DNA from: Mansonella perstans
Lineage: Eukaryota; Nematoda; Chromadorea; Rhabditida; Onchocercidae
Assembly (NCBI GenBank): GCA_037074765.1
Contig: JBAMDO010000094.1
Span: forward strand, 1 to 64,000
Length of the DNA stretch: 64,000 bases
Direction of reading: 5' to 3'
Both the position numbers and the translations under genes were made by a program. Position 1 is the stretch's first letter. Each line of letters opens with the position of its first letter. This document shows, in pieces, positions 27,701 through 38,978 of this stretch. Below the pieces are notes generated by a model. That model searched no databases. It saw only the letters and a program-made list of their open reading frames with translations, and was not told the DNA's origin.

Positions 27701-27832
27701 TAAAAGGCGATTATAAATACCTTGTTTTCTTTCGAATATTTAAATTATGTTTAAAAGAATGAATGAGTTTAAGAGGTAATTTAATTTTCAAAGCTTTAAT
27801 GAGAAGCAGCATCCGTGTTAGCGTCTGTGTTG

Positions 27833-27854
27833 TTTTTTTTTTTTTTTTTTTTTT
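27833..27854. repeat. 22-base poly-T tract
   Basis: An uninterrupted T run directly left of the duplicated fold-back repeat. Its length may be unreliable in an assembly. Confidence 0.85.
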
Positions 27855-27872
27855 ACAGTTTTTCTTACATTG

Positions 27873-28462
27873 TTTAAAGTCAATGATTCAAAACATTAAA
27901 TTATTTTCAAGTAAAAAATTGTACTTTTTTTTTTAACTGTAAAAATTAAAAATGGAAATTGGAATTTCAATTTTTAATTCTTTCAGGAATCTCAAAAAAA
28001 GTTTTGCTGCTAATCAAAAATCTACAGTTAAAAAGTATAATTTTTACTTGGAAATAATTTAAATGTTTTGAATCATTGATTTTAAACAATGTAAGAAAAA
28101 CTTACGAACTCTTCAATATATTGATATTTCTTGGTTTAAAATGTGAAATTTAAAAAATAAATTTTAAAAAGTGAATTTGCGAATGATTTAAAGTCAATGA
28201 TTCAAAACATTAAATTATTTTCAAGTAAAAAATTGCACTTTTTTTTTTAACTGTCAAAATTAAAAATGGAAATTCCAATTTCCATTTTTAATTCTTTCAG
28301 GAATCTCAAAAAAAGTTTTGCCACTAATGGAAATAATTTAAATGTTTTGAATCATTGACTTTAAACGATGTAAGAAAAACTTACGAACTCTTCAATATAT
28401 TGATATTTCTTGGTCTAAAATGTGAAATTTAAAAAGTAAATTTTAAAAAGTGAATTTGCGAA
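27873..28462. repeat. Tandemly duplicated fold-back element
   Basis: Two direct copies, 27873-28183 and 28187-28462, both start TTTAAAGTCAATGATTC and end GTGAATTTGCGAA. Each copy is itself an inverted repeat: the left arm (TTCAAAACATTTAA-like, 27873-27920) is matched by its complement at about 28041-28095, and in copy 2 the arms are 28187-28231 and 28330-28375. Copy 2 lacks part of the centre and carries its own small palindrome, GGAAATTCCAATTTCC, near 28267. No open frame. It looks like a non-autonomous fold-back transposon that was duplicated in place. Confidence 0.88.
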
Positions 28463-31400
28463 CTAAAAAAGCTGATCACCAAATTTCAAGTCACTAAAAT
28501 ATTTCTAAATTTACCTTAGCAAGGGCAAATGGACAATATATGTATTTTTCAAAATCAGTATATCTTACGTGAAAGATGTGATGGGACCGTTTCTCCGAGT
28601 CAACTTTGTCCTACGTCCTCGTCCCTTTCAAGTTCTTAACCGGTTTTTTCATATTGCACTTCTTACTCTGGATCACACTTGATTTTTAATTCACAACCGA
28701 TCTTTTCTCTTCTGCTGCTGCAACAAGTAGTAGTATCAAAGCAAAAAAAATTCCGTTTAATCTCTTAAGTTCTTAATTTAAGTCGTTGACAAAAAGTGAT
28801 AAGGATGTTACGAATATTAAAGTTTGCAAAAAAGTTGGGAAATTACTTTTTTACGTGCATTGGGAGAAAGAAGCAATCATTTGAAGTTTTGTATAATAAT
28901 TTTATAAATTTTAGACCCATTAAAACACACAATTTGCTAAAAAGAATGATTATAATATTCCTGAAGGAAGCTTCCTGGATCACATAAACAATGGAATATT
29001 ATAAAAGCATAAAAAGATAAGATTGTATCGGTTCATTAAATGATTCAGGATATATCAACTGTAATGCTTTCAAATTAACAGAAAAAGTGGTGAAGTCATT
29101 ACGGTTATTTGTAAAGAAGCCTTCAGAAGATAAATAGTATGATAATTTAGTTGAGCAAAAGTTAAAAATTGACTGAAAAGAAAGACTGGTAAGTTGCTCG
29201 AAAATTACCGGCCATCACGATCACAGTTACAACAAACAGCAGGCTAATCACACATCCATTTCATAATTTTTGTTTAAAATTATTTTTTTCAATTCTCATA
29301 AAGTTTCATGACAATGTCAATTACATATAAATTATTCAATCTGATGAAATTTAAAATATTCCACTCGTTATGAATGGCGAGGATTTGAAAGTTTTGAAAA
29401 TTTTTACTATTCCTTAAATTTTCCAAAATTTCTGGAAAAATTTATATTTCTGAAAAAAAAAAGATAGCAAGGTAAAGGCACGAGTTGTTAATCAATGGAA
29501 AAGATAAAGGAGAAAGATTATTCACTTTTCATATAAAAATAAAAGAGCTAAGGATGATTCTTTTTTTAAACACGACCAAAGTCATTTTAATGAAAATTAC
29601 TTCAGTGAAAAACTTCTCTTCTTTGCTTTTACCGCTATTTGTATTATCAAATAATCTTTCAATCCAAAACATTCCAATTCACTTCCTTATTCAAATAAAG
29701 GAACTTAAATTAAGAAAATTTATTTAGGAGGATCAAATAAATTAAACAAAGATTCATTTCAGCAAAATCAGTGAGAAAATTCGCACTGATTATAGATAAA
29801 TAAATAGTTTGATGATAAGAATGGATGAACGCTTCGAGCCTAATAAAGTAAAATAGTATGCTGCCTTGAATCCTAATAATCTGATTAGAAGACGTAACTG
29901 AAAACCCAAAGTTGTTTCTATCATAGTGTGAAAGCAATGATACTTAGTAACTTCACTGTCTGATTGGACAGCAGTAGGCTTTCAGTGAAATCAATGTTAG
30001 AATCATGGAAATGCCTTAAAGTCTTAAATCTTTTAGATTAAACTGAATTTGCTAGGAGTACAAATAAAAACATCTGTTATTGTGGAATTATTGCTATCTT
30101 TCAGTTTGGTAACAAGAGATAATGTTTATGATTTGATCATAATTTTGCGAAGTTTGATATTTAATGCTATCATAGCTATTTTTAACAATCTTCGCAATGG
30201 GAAGAAGTTTGAAGTTCGAAAACGCTTATTATATTTCTTTTCATAATTCAATTACTTTTTGAATGGATTTTCAACTTCCAAAAAGTAAGCAAAAAAAGCT
30301 TAGAAATATTGAACGTTCAACTGAGTATTGGAAGCTATTTTGACTTTTTTGTCAATAATTGGTAGAATAGAAAATGAATTTTGGTTTTCTACTATATGAT
30401 GCTGCTATCATAAAGTTATTTCGATTATAAACTGGAAAACATTTCATGGAGAAATTAAAAATTCGTAAAGAAAATTTGTCTTCTTTTCCCGACCTTAATT
30501 TCTTACAAACTTTTGTTATTCTTTTCTTTCTTAGAAAACTTTTGAATAATTGCATTTGATTTTTGATAAACTTAAGTAATGAAAAATGACAATAAAAACA
30601 GTAATGAACTAATTGCACTGCAAAAATTTGATACGACAAAATGACCTTTAAACGATATATTTTGTAATCATTTTCATCTCTGCTTAATGTTACCGCGTCT
30701 TGCAAATGGAAAGGAAAATGAGTTCACCGGCGATTCTGATGGAAAGAAAGAGAATGACAGTTAAAAACTCAGTAACCCACCATATATAATTGATAATTTG
30801 AATTGTAAATTGATACCAGTTTGAATCAAACTTTTGAATCTCAAGGTATAACTATTTCGTAAAATGATAATTTCTGAAGCCAATTTAATACGAAGAGCAA
30901 ACCATCCGTAAAAAACTTTTATAATTGCAAAAAAATTAAGCTTTCTTTGTATTTCGATCTTTTGTTGTATTTCACGCTAGTCAAGAAGAAAACCGCCTTC
31001 GTATTTAATAAAATTGTCTTTCGATCTTAAAAATGCAAATTTTATCTCATTTAAAGACAATAAAAACCATATGAATCAATTCATCCTGCAACCATCTAAT
31101 TCAGTGATTCTGTTCGAGCCCAACTTTATTGCTTCAAGCTTCTGATCATCACGGAAATATTACATAAATAAATGAATTAAGTATCATATTTTGAAATGAT
31201 GAATGAATGAGTGTTGCAAATAAAAGTATCATTTTCTTACGGAAGTTTTTTCCGCAACATTCGGCAATTCCGGCGTCAACCATTGAAGTTAATTGCACCT
31301 ATCTTTTCAAAAATTACAACATAGCATCAATAGCTTTATAAAAGATGCATTTTTGAATTTGCTTAGAAAATTAATAATGTAAACTTTCTTCACTATTGTT

Positions 31401-32644
31401 GCTCTAATTATCAAATTAAGTTGAGTGATCGTCATAATTGTGCTTTCTAACTCTTTACTTTCTCACTAAGTTAGAATTAAAATTATCTTGATTCATCATT
31501 CGATCCAAAACAAGATGTCTAAAACAAGAGGAAAACGGAAATAATAATCCAAAGCAAGAGAGAAAGGAAATTTAAGATTTCCGCAAAACAGTAAGAGTCA
31601 AAGGTTAAAAGTGGAAACACATTTTCGCAAGCATTTTACAATTATTGCTTATCTAGGAGTCTTTCATTTGCGAAACAACAATTGCTGAATTTTATTTCGC
31701 AGGTATTTTGACATTTTTGCAGGCATTTAATAACACTTACGCTAATTCAAATCGTTCTAAGCGTGATACTCTAGATCTAATTTTTGAAAACAGTTCGTCT
31801 GATCGTTTTGCCTTCAGCTAACTATTTGAGTGTAAAACAAAGTGAACGAATCAATTATCAAAATGTTATTTATCATATCCGATTTTGATCACTTCTTTCT
31901 TAATGAAGTAATACAAATTTTCGCACATATTTGATTTACTCAATTTTAGCCAATTAACTTTTTAATCCGATTATTTCTAGTTTGTAAATGATTGAATTAA
32001 TTGGAGGAATCTAAGAAACGAACTGTCCTCTGTTCTTTCATATCAACTTTGTTTGTAATCTGAAACTATTATTTCATGGGTTTTAAACCAACTATACAGA
32101 CAGCTAAGTTATCATGCCTAAACATTTTATTGTAATTATTTTATGAGCGAAATTTCCTTTCACAAATCCATTTAATTTTCTTCAATAAATGTTCACTATG
32201 TATCGAATTTGAGGACACGAAAATTTTGATTTCTGATAAGCAGAATAAATTATAGGTTATTCTTTGAATAATTCAATGATAGCTATTTGATAGACATTAA
32301 AATTAGAAACTTTTTTTACTGCTTGACTTTAATGAGTAGTGTTTGCTCACTAGATATAAAACTTAACCCATCAATCATTTCAAAATTTTATTCATCGTCT
32401 TAAATATAGTACGGCAGGATTTGGATAGCGATACTGTTATAGATTCCATAAAATTATACTAAACAATATTTTCTGCCATAGTTTATTTGCATGTTACAAT
32501 TTTATTGAAAATATAATTACAGAGTTCATGTTAACATTTGATAGTATTATGATCGCAATAAGTGAGGATTAAAATAAAGCAGATATTTATGGATTAATTA
32601 ATTAGCAAGAAATAAGTAGAATCGACAATAGCAGTATTCTCTCG
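28463..32644. other. Gene desert, right part
   Basis: AT-rich with no recognised gene. A GC-richer patch at 28580-28690 has no open frame of interest. The longest open frame, 30352-30705 on the minus strand (117 codons), is Lys/Phe/Tyr-rich, as expected by chance in such DNA. Several 60-80-codon frames between 28.8 and 30.3 kb have the same character. Confidence 0.4.
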
Positions 32645-32650
32645 TTTATT
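32645..32650 (-). terminator. Likely polyadenylation signal of first SXP gene
   Basis: AATAAA on the minus strand about 80 bases past the stop codon at 32730, a normal distance for nematode 3' ends. Confidence 0.4.
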
Positions 32651-32729
32651 TGTTATTTTTCCATTTATGATTCTTTCTTCGTTGTTGAAGTAGTCTTTGT
32701 TGTTACAGTGAGCACTTCAAATATAACAT

Positions 32730-34259
32730 CTATTTTGGACTCAATGCATCGAAGATCTCCTTGCGAACGGCTTCACTCAATGCTGCAAAAATTCAAATGT
32801 GTAAAATGATTGAAGAATCAAAGAAGAGGCTAAATCGATGTGATAAATTATGATTGTCTGAATTTATTCGATGAGAGTGCTCATTTTGTCAAGTAAATAA
32901 TGAAATCTTTTAATTGATCATAATTCCCTAATCTTTTAATTGAAAACCTTTACTTTGCTGAGATTTAGATAATCCATAAAGTCACAATTGGATACAGTAT
33001 TTGTTATAATCAAATTTTGAAAGTTATTATTTATTGCAGTTAAGATTAACAACACAGTTGCTCATTTGGAAAAAAATCATTAGAATTTGTGGTAAAGTTC
33101 TGAACCAAATTTTTTCAAATTCCAACTTAATTCAGAGTTTGAGAAATATATAATTCCGGTCTTTCGGGTTAAGAAACTCTTCCATAGTTGAAAAACCAGT
33201 TCTTGCATTAAGTTAGAAGCGAAAATTAAGTTGTAAACGTGTTTGTTTATTGCAAACAAATTTTCGTCATCAGCATATCATATACTCTGAAAAACATTTG
33301 AAGACACTGAAAAAATCTGAAGTCTTTGGTTTTTTGTTAATTTGAAAATAATTATGAGTTATGCAAAAAGTTTACAGTTCATAATTGCTTGAATTTGTTC
33401 CGTTTTTTGATGATTTGTCAGATTTGGATTGTCGGCAATAGCAGACATCTTGGCATCAGCTTTTTTTGCTTCCGGTGAAAATTTTGAAATTGCTGCTTGA
33501 TGGATTTTTTCATATTCAGCTCTTCCCCTGTTTATCTCTTGCTTGAATTGCTCGAATCGAGTCTGAAATTAATTTACTTATTTTATTTCTTACGGATAAT
33601 TTACTTTTTAAAAAAAGATAAGTATGCTTTTTTCACCTAGTAATCCCATTCATAAACTGTTTCACTTTAATTTTATATAGAAAAAGTAAAAAAAAAAAAA
33701 AACCACTTTAAAGAAATGACAATTGTTAATAAAAGTCAGCTCAATTAAGGCAGAACTCCAGTTGCAGTTGTTTCAGTTTATTATGTTGGGCAAATTGTTT
33801 AGCGGAAATTCAGTGGATAATATTAAAAATAGGAGAGGAAAAGTAAAGGTAGGAGGGAAAGTAAAATGTAGAAACAATTACCATTTGACCTAATTTCGGA
33901 CCAAGAGAAATATAATTGTAAAATCTAAGCGAAGCATATCAGAAGAACACAGATAAAAAAAGCAATAAAATGGTTTTAGGTTCGCTATCATTGGCACATG
34001 TTACAACAGTTACAAACTTATTAATTTTAATAAAACGAACTTGGTATTTGCCGCCAAGTTTACGAATAAATGATTCGATATCGGCTTCAGTCTGTGGATC
34101 AGTTTTTGATTCATCAGCTTTTAGAATATCGAAAAATTGCTTCACGACTTCTTTGGGTGCACCGACCAAAAATGGTGGTATTTCTGGCTGAGGTATTTCT
34201 TGATTCTGAGCTGTTGTACTTGCTATTAGACCAATTGAAAGCAAAATGAGATATTTCAT
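32730..34259 (-). CDS. SXP/RAL-2 family secreted protein (DUF148), copy 1
   Basis: Three exons on the minus strand: 34259-34041, 33562-33376, 32782-32730, giving 152 aa. A signal peptide (MKYLILLSIGLIASTTAQ) is followed by a Pro-rich start (EIPQPEIPPFLVGAPKEV). The DUF148 domain then spans about residues 27-145, with KQFFDILKADESKT, IESFIRKLGGKYQ, FSPEAKKADAKMSAIADNP, and LSEAVRKEIFDAL near the C-terminus. This is the nematode-only SXP/RAL-2 family: small, helical, secreted proteins, several of which are strong filarial antigens; their exact role is not settled. Intron 1 uses a GTTCGT donor. The middle exon is 187 bases, exactly as in copy 2. An upstream in-frame ATG at 34445 exists, but the signal peptide argues for 34259. 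Confidence 0.93.
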
Positions 34260-36278
34260 TTTTGTTGAATTCGGCGACGAAACGATGGGAGATGTCCTCG
34301 ATACTATGGTTCTTGAATCCTTTTTATTGGTTCTAATTGAGTGTAATAAAATCAAGTCTTTTATACTGGTTAAATAAAATGTCGAAGATAGGGCGGAGAA
34401 AGGGAGGGATTCATTCTGTTGACGACAAGAGTTGTACCCATTCATCTAAAGGGTGAATGCAATGATGGAGTAAAGGAGGAGAAATTTGGTAGTCATACCT
34501 CCTCAAACTTTCTTTGCTTCAACGACTTTTCGATCTCATGGTGTCATTGACACTTCACACGTGAATAAAAAATTCTTTACGTAATTCAATTTTTGAGCAA
34601 ACTAATACAGCTGCAGAACAACGATACTCAAAAGCAAGCACAGGAAATGTGAGAAACTAATTAATTTGCAAAGTAATAATTTGATGATGATATAGGTGTA
34701 AGTCGCTCATTTTTTTCCTCTGAAATCGATCATTTCGTTTTTTAACGCCTCTTTTCGATGCTTACCAGTATTCATTTTAATGAAAACCGATTGAAGAACG
34801 TGGAGAGCTTTTTCCTACCCTTTGTAATTAGTTTTGATTCCAATTCTGAAATTACAGTTTTTTGCAGATAATGGCCATCAAAATAGTAGAAAGACTTCAT
34901 TTTTAGAAAAAAGAAGTTGCTTCTAACAAGTTCTGATGATTTTCGATAATTCGCATGACGACAGCAACCAAACGATAATTTAAATATGATTTGTGATATT
35001 TATAAACTTTTTTCATTATTTCAGAGGAGTTTGATGAGCACAGTCTGAATTGAGTAAAATCAATATTGCGAAAGTTTCTGACGGAAGCAACCAAAAATCT
35101 GGAGAGTAAAGTATAGTGTTTTAAAAAACGGGATTTCTTTTCAATCTATTTAAAAATTCAAGGTCAACTATTTCTTTACTACTAAATTTGACGCTCAAAT
35201 TTTGAACTTGAAATTGATTATGATTTCATCAGTATTTGCAACACCTATCTTAATAAAAAATTGCAATAAAATTTTCCTCATTTGATATTATCAGCATGAT
35301 TTTTGAGATAGTTTTAGAAGTCACAAGGCATGAACTTTTATTCATTCATCATGGCTATTTTAATTAGTGATTAGGTGTAAATGTTGCGATACGTGCATCT
35401 ACATACAGATAGTGTTTTCCATAAATAGTTCACTAATTTTTTTTGAAAATTCTTTATCAAGTTCGAGAAACCAGTTCTCCAGGCATGCGCCAATTTCTCG
35501 CTTCTTCGAAAAGGGCACGAAGCAAGGCATAATTTGTCATTAGAATATTGTTAATAAATATGTACAATAAGTTGGCGATTTAAATATCCCTTCGCATTGC
35601 TAAAACTTCCAAAATTACTGAAACAGAAAATAACTGAATGGCGATCAAAATGACTGAAGATATTGAAATTTTGATAATATATTCCATCCTAAAAAGTATT
35701 CAAAAGAAACCATTTCTTTCAAAATATATAATGACATAATGACTAATAAAGAAAGATGGATACAAGTATGAAATTTTTACTTTCACTTCTATCAACACTG
35801 ATTTTGGATTTTAGATATATTATATACTATTTACTCAAATGTTACAATTGGGCTGATTTTCCTAAGCTCTCAATTTTAAATCAAAAATAAATCATATTCA
35901 ATTTTAAATCAAAAATAATAAATCATACTCAATTTTAAATCAAAAATAAATCATATTCATTCATAGCTAAACTCATTCTAGTAAGTCCTGATAGAATTTA
36001 ATTCGAAAAAGGAAGGATGATATTAGTAGCTTGACTTTAGCTTCGCATCATAAAGTTTTCGCAGCGACAAGTTACTACAATTTTAGGACAAAATGAAGAT
36101 GTCCGTGTACATTGAAGAATGTAATCATGTCACTGCACTGTTGTGTCGGGTTTTCTTGCATGCGATGAAAGCTGAATGTGCAGGAAAACAGTTTTATTAT
36201 CTTTCTTCACGCTTATATTGCAATGTATCAAAACATAAAATTATTCTCAAATTTAATATAAAATACTGAAATTGAAAT
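34260..36278. other. Intergenic region between SXP genes
   Basis: AT-rich spacer upstream of SXP copy 1. It contains a short tandem repeat at 35870-35956, listed separately. No supported exon. Confidence 0.5.
35870..35956. repeat. 28-31-bp tandem repeat, three units
   Basis: Three copies of TCAATTTTAAATCAAAAATA followed by AATCATA(T/C), of 28, 31 and 28 bp. Non-coding. Confidence 0.9.
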
Positions 36279-37178
36279 TTAGTATAAATAATTTAGTATA
36301 AATTTAGTATAAAATACTGCTTGCAATTCATTTCTCACTGCTGAAGGCAGATCTGAAAATATGGAAATACGGTGTGCAAAAGAAACAAAAAACCAAAAAA
36401 TAAATTCCAAATTAAAAAGCATCAAAAAGACTGAATAGCATATTGACCTAAACAATTTGGTCATAAGAGGTCTAAGAGTGGCAAGAATGGATCTTGGCTT
36501 TTTGCAATAGCATCATTTGTTTCATATTATACAAAAAAATTTTATTAAAGGTAGACGTTAAAGTTGATAGTGATTGCTTTATATGCCTTTAGGTGAAACT
36601 GAAAATATATGCAACATTCAAGATATTATTACTGAAAGATTACTGAAATATCTGGATAAAATTTGGATTTAGTAAACACTGTGTTTTCAGTATTTCGTTC
36701 CAACTAGGGATACTACATGACACTTTCGAAATTTCTCCACCATTGTAAGTTCAATTCAAAATTTTCCTAAAGTTAAGAATAATGAATGCAAGAATTTCTA
36801 ATCGGAATTTCAGGATTCATTCTCGAATTCGAGAAATTTCGAATATCTTTTTCCTCATACTGCCGTAAAGAGAAGTTTTGGAAAAAAGAATAATCAGTAA
36901 GTTTTTGATCTGTTCCTTTTCTATCAAATACTTGAGATGCTTTTTAAGAAAACATTTTGGTCACACCTTAATTATACCGCTTTTTGCTTTCGCCCATTGT
37001 TTCACTGCTTGTTTAAACTCAAAATCTGGTTTGTCGGTATAATTTTGAAACAAAAGTTCTAGCTGTCTCACTGCAGATTCCGATAAATCCAATAGAAATG
37101 GTGAAATCATGAAGTTCTCATCCCATACGTAGTACATATTATTAGTAAAATAAGAAGCACTAATAATATAAATTTCAT
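36279..37178 (-). pseudogene. Decayed SXP/RAL-2 (DUF148) copy
   Basis: On the minus strand an ATG at 37178 opens a perfect signal peptide (MKFILLVLLILLIICTTYG), but this frame stops at 37107. Right after it, in another frame, comes the family's first-exon sequence (MISPFLLDLSESAVRQLELL, then KQAVKQWAKAKSGIIK), ending at a GTGTGA donor after 36967. The expected 187-base middle exon is not visible in the 600 bases that follow. A family-type last exon is present at 36352-36279, starting after TATTTTCAG with LPSAVRNELQAVF and running on into a short repeat of TTTAGTATAAA. Frameshift plus missing middle exon suggest a pseudogene between the two intact copies. A sequencing error could explain the frameshift but not the missing exon. 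Confidence 0.72.
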
Positions 37179-38134
37179 CCTTTAACAAATTTCAAATAAC
37201 ACAAATTTCAGCTCCATAAATCTGTAGAGCAAAACTATTTTAACAGTTATATGTCTGACAAAAGTTTTAATAAGAATTTACTATCAATTGCTTGCATATT
37301 TCATATTCAAATGTCTTAAATTTGATGTTGGTTGTTTTCAAATTCAATTCTGCTAAGCCACTTATGTCGCTGTAGCTTGGAATCAGAACTTTCGACAGCA
37401 GCACATTAGATGATCATAGGATTCCGACTCACTATTGGGCATCTCTTTCAGAATACATTTCTATTTCTGGTAATTATGTAAGAAGTACAAGATGTTTTCA
37501 CGGCATTTTACAAGACATAAAAAATTGAAAGAGATTTTTTTTATTCATCATAATTACTCGCTCACTAAATGAAAAAATGTTCAAAATGTTGACATAAATT
37601 CCTAAAGGATGAATTCATTATTGAAACATTTCCTGCTTAAATCGTTTAAATAGCGTGAAATGAAGCAAAGACAAAAGGCGAGATGTAGAAAATAAAAAGG
37701 ATAAGAAAAGTGGTTGTATTGTTGTCAATGCTTGCTACCTTATAAAATCATTTTTAAAATTTTATCGTTTTTAAAATTTTCCATAAACTTGAAATTTTTT
37801 TCAAAAATAATGATTCATTTCTATAGTTCAAAGTTTTGCAACAAAATGACAATTTTTCTTTGCTTTTCAATTCGCTTCTTCATTTCTAATCTATTATTCA
37901 AATTCTTTAAGCAAGTTGAAGCAATATTAGTCATTCACAATAAAACAAAATTTGAATTTAAATAAATTTGGAACCAAAAAATGACACCATCAGCTAACTA
38001 ATGTTCATTTGTGCTACAAATTGTTTTACCTTTTCTTATAACAATTTCTAAATTATATCGAAATTTGAAAGGCATTTGAAATAAAATGAACTATAGCGCT
38101 GCTTTTAACTTTATTCATTATTTGATAACCTTTT
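37179..38134. other. Intergenic spacer within the SXP cluster
   Basis: AT-rich, no exon of the SXP family or any other gene seen. The 83-codon plus-strand frame at 37714-37965 is Phe/Lys-rich and without match, likely chance. Confidence 0.45.
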
Positions 38135-38140
38135 TTTATT
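38135..38140 (-). terminator. Likely polyadenylation signal of second SXP gene
   Basis: AATAAA on the minus strand about 90 bases past the stop codon at 38229, close to the spacing seen in copy 1. Confidence 0.35.
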
Positions 38141-38228
38141 AGCATAGAAACTTTTTTTTTGTCATAGATGACTAATGCATTTGAATATTTTGTTATAATC
38201 ACTGATAATGGTTCGGTGATATCTCTTC

Positions 38229-38978
38229 TTAAGATTTCATTGCCTGTTGTAATTCTTGTTTGACATTTTCTGAGAGTGCTGGAAAAGCATGCGATAAAAC
38301 AATTACAGGACGAAATGACATAAGCAAACAAAAGAAGAAAGGAAAAGTAGAAAGTCCCCAATAAATCTTTTCCGAGATCCGATCTATTAGGAACGAAATA
38401 AAAGGACTATGAATTTGCTTGAAAGTATTACTAATAGACTTATAAGAAAGAATACTTACATTCATAGATGGCCTTAATTTTCGTTCGTTTCTGGATTCCT
38501 GTTAGTGAGGAGTTGAAAGCAACGGAACTAAGTCTTGCATCAGCTTCTCTTGCTTCAAGTGACAGTCTTGCTATTATTGCCTGACGTCGTGCTTCAATTT
38601 GTTGTAAAGCTGCTATTGCTAGCCGTTTGAACTCTTCGAAGGCTTTCTGTAAATTTAAAAGTTTATGAAGTTACTCAGATATCTGCACATTCATCTAGTC
38701 CGCTTATGTAGATGCCAATTGCTAACTTGAATTGTTTTGTTCTGTTTAGCAATCCATGATTCGATTATTTCTTCCATTTGTCTATCAGTTCGATATTCTG
38801 CACCAACAAGCAGCTTTTTAAATTCGTTGATGACTTCGGTTGAAGCGTTAACCAAAAATGGAGGTAAAATCTCCTTTGGTTGGTTGATTTCCTGGTTGGT
38901 TGATTTCGTTGATTGATTTCGGCTTTGCTGGGCAATAACACAAGATAAAAATATACTGGCAATTACGAATGCTTTCAT
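38229..38978 (-). CDS. SXP/RAL-2 family secreted protein (DUF148), copy 2
   Basis: Three exons on the minus strand: 38978-38727, 38646-38460, 38278-38229, giving 162 aa. A signal peptide (MKAFVIASIFLSCVIAQ) is followed by an Asn/Gln/Thr-rich stretch of about 18 residues with repeated NQ motifs, then the DUF148 domain: ILPPFLVNASTEVINEFKKL, IIESWIAKQNKTIQ, LSLEAREADARLSSVA and, at the end, SLSENVKQELQQAMKS. Domain order, 187-base middle exon, intron phases and the unusual GTT donor of intron 1 all match copy 1, so the two are tandem duplicates that have diverged. A strong acceptor (TTAGCTTGCAG) lies about 22 bases before the ATG and probably takes a spliced leader. Expected to be secreted; molecular role unknown. 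Confidence 0.93.

Larger units (their letters stand above)
17098..27800. other. Gene desert, left part
   Basis: About 10.7 kb of AT-rich sequence with no gene I can recognise. A polyadenylation signal for the bHLH gene lies at 17554. Coding-like islands occur at 20.53-20.63 kb, 21.03-21.56 kb and 24.55-24.72 kb (see findings). Other GC-richer patches near 20.04-20.15, 21.86-21.95 and 23.78-23.84 kb have no clear content. Since the neighbour is a neurodevelopmental regulator, part of this may be long-range regulatory DNA; that is inference only. Confidence 0.4.

Noticed and set aside
30352..30705. 117-codon minus-strand open frame in the desert
   Set aside because: Composition is Lys/Phe/Tyr/Ile-rich as expected by chance from AT-rich DNA. 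No domain, signal peptide or splice structure seen.
34260..34445. N-terminal extension of SXP copy 1 from an upstream ATG
   Set aside because: It would bury the clear signal peptide that starts at 34259.
36353..36966. A middle exon for the broken SXP copy
   Set aside because: Acceptors occur (for example several TTTCAG sites), but none opens a frame with the family pattern SPEA--AD or a 187-base length.
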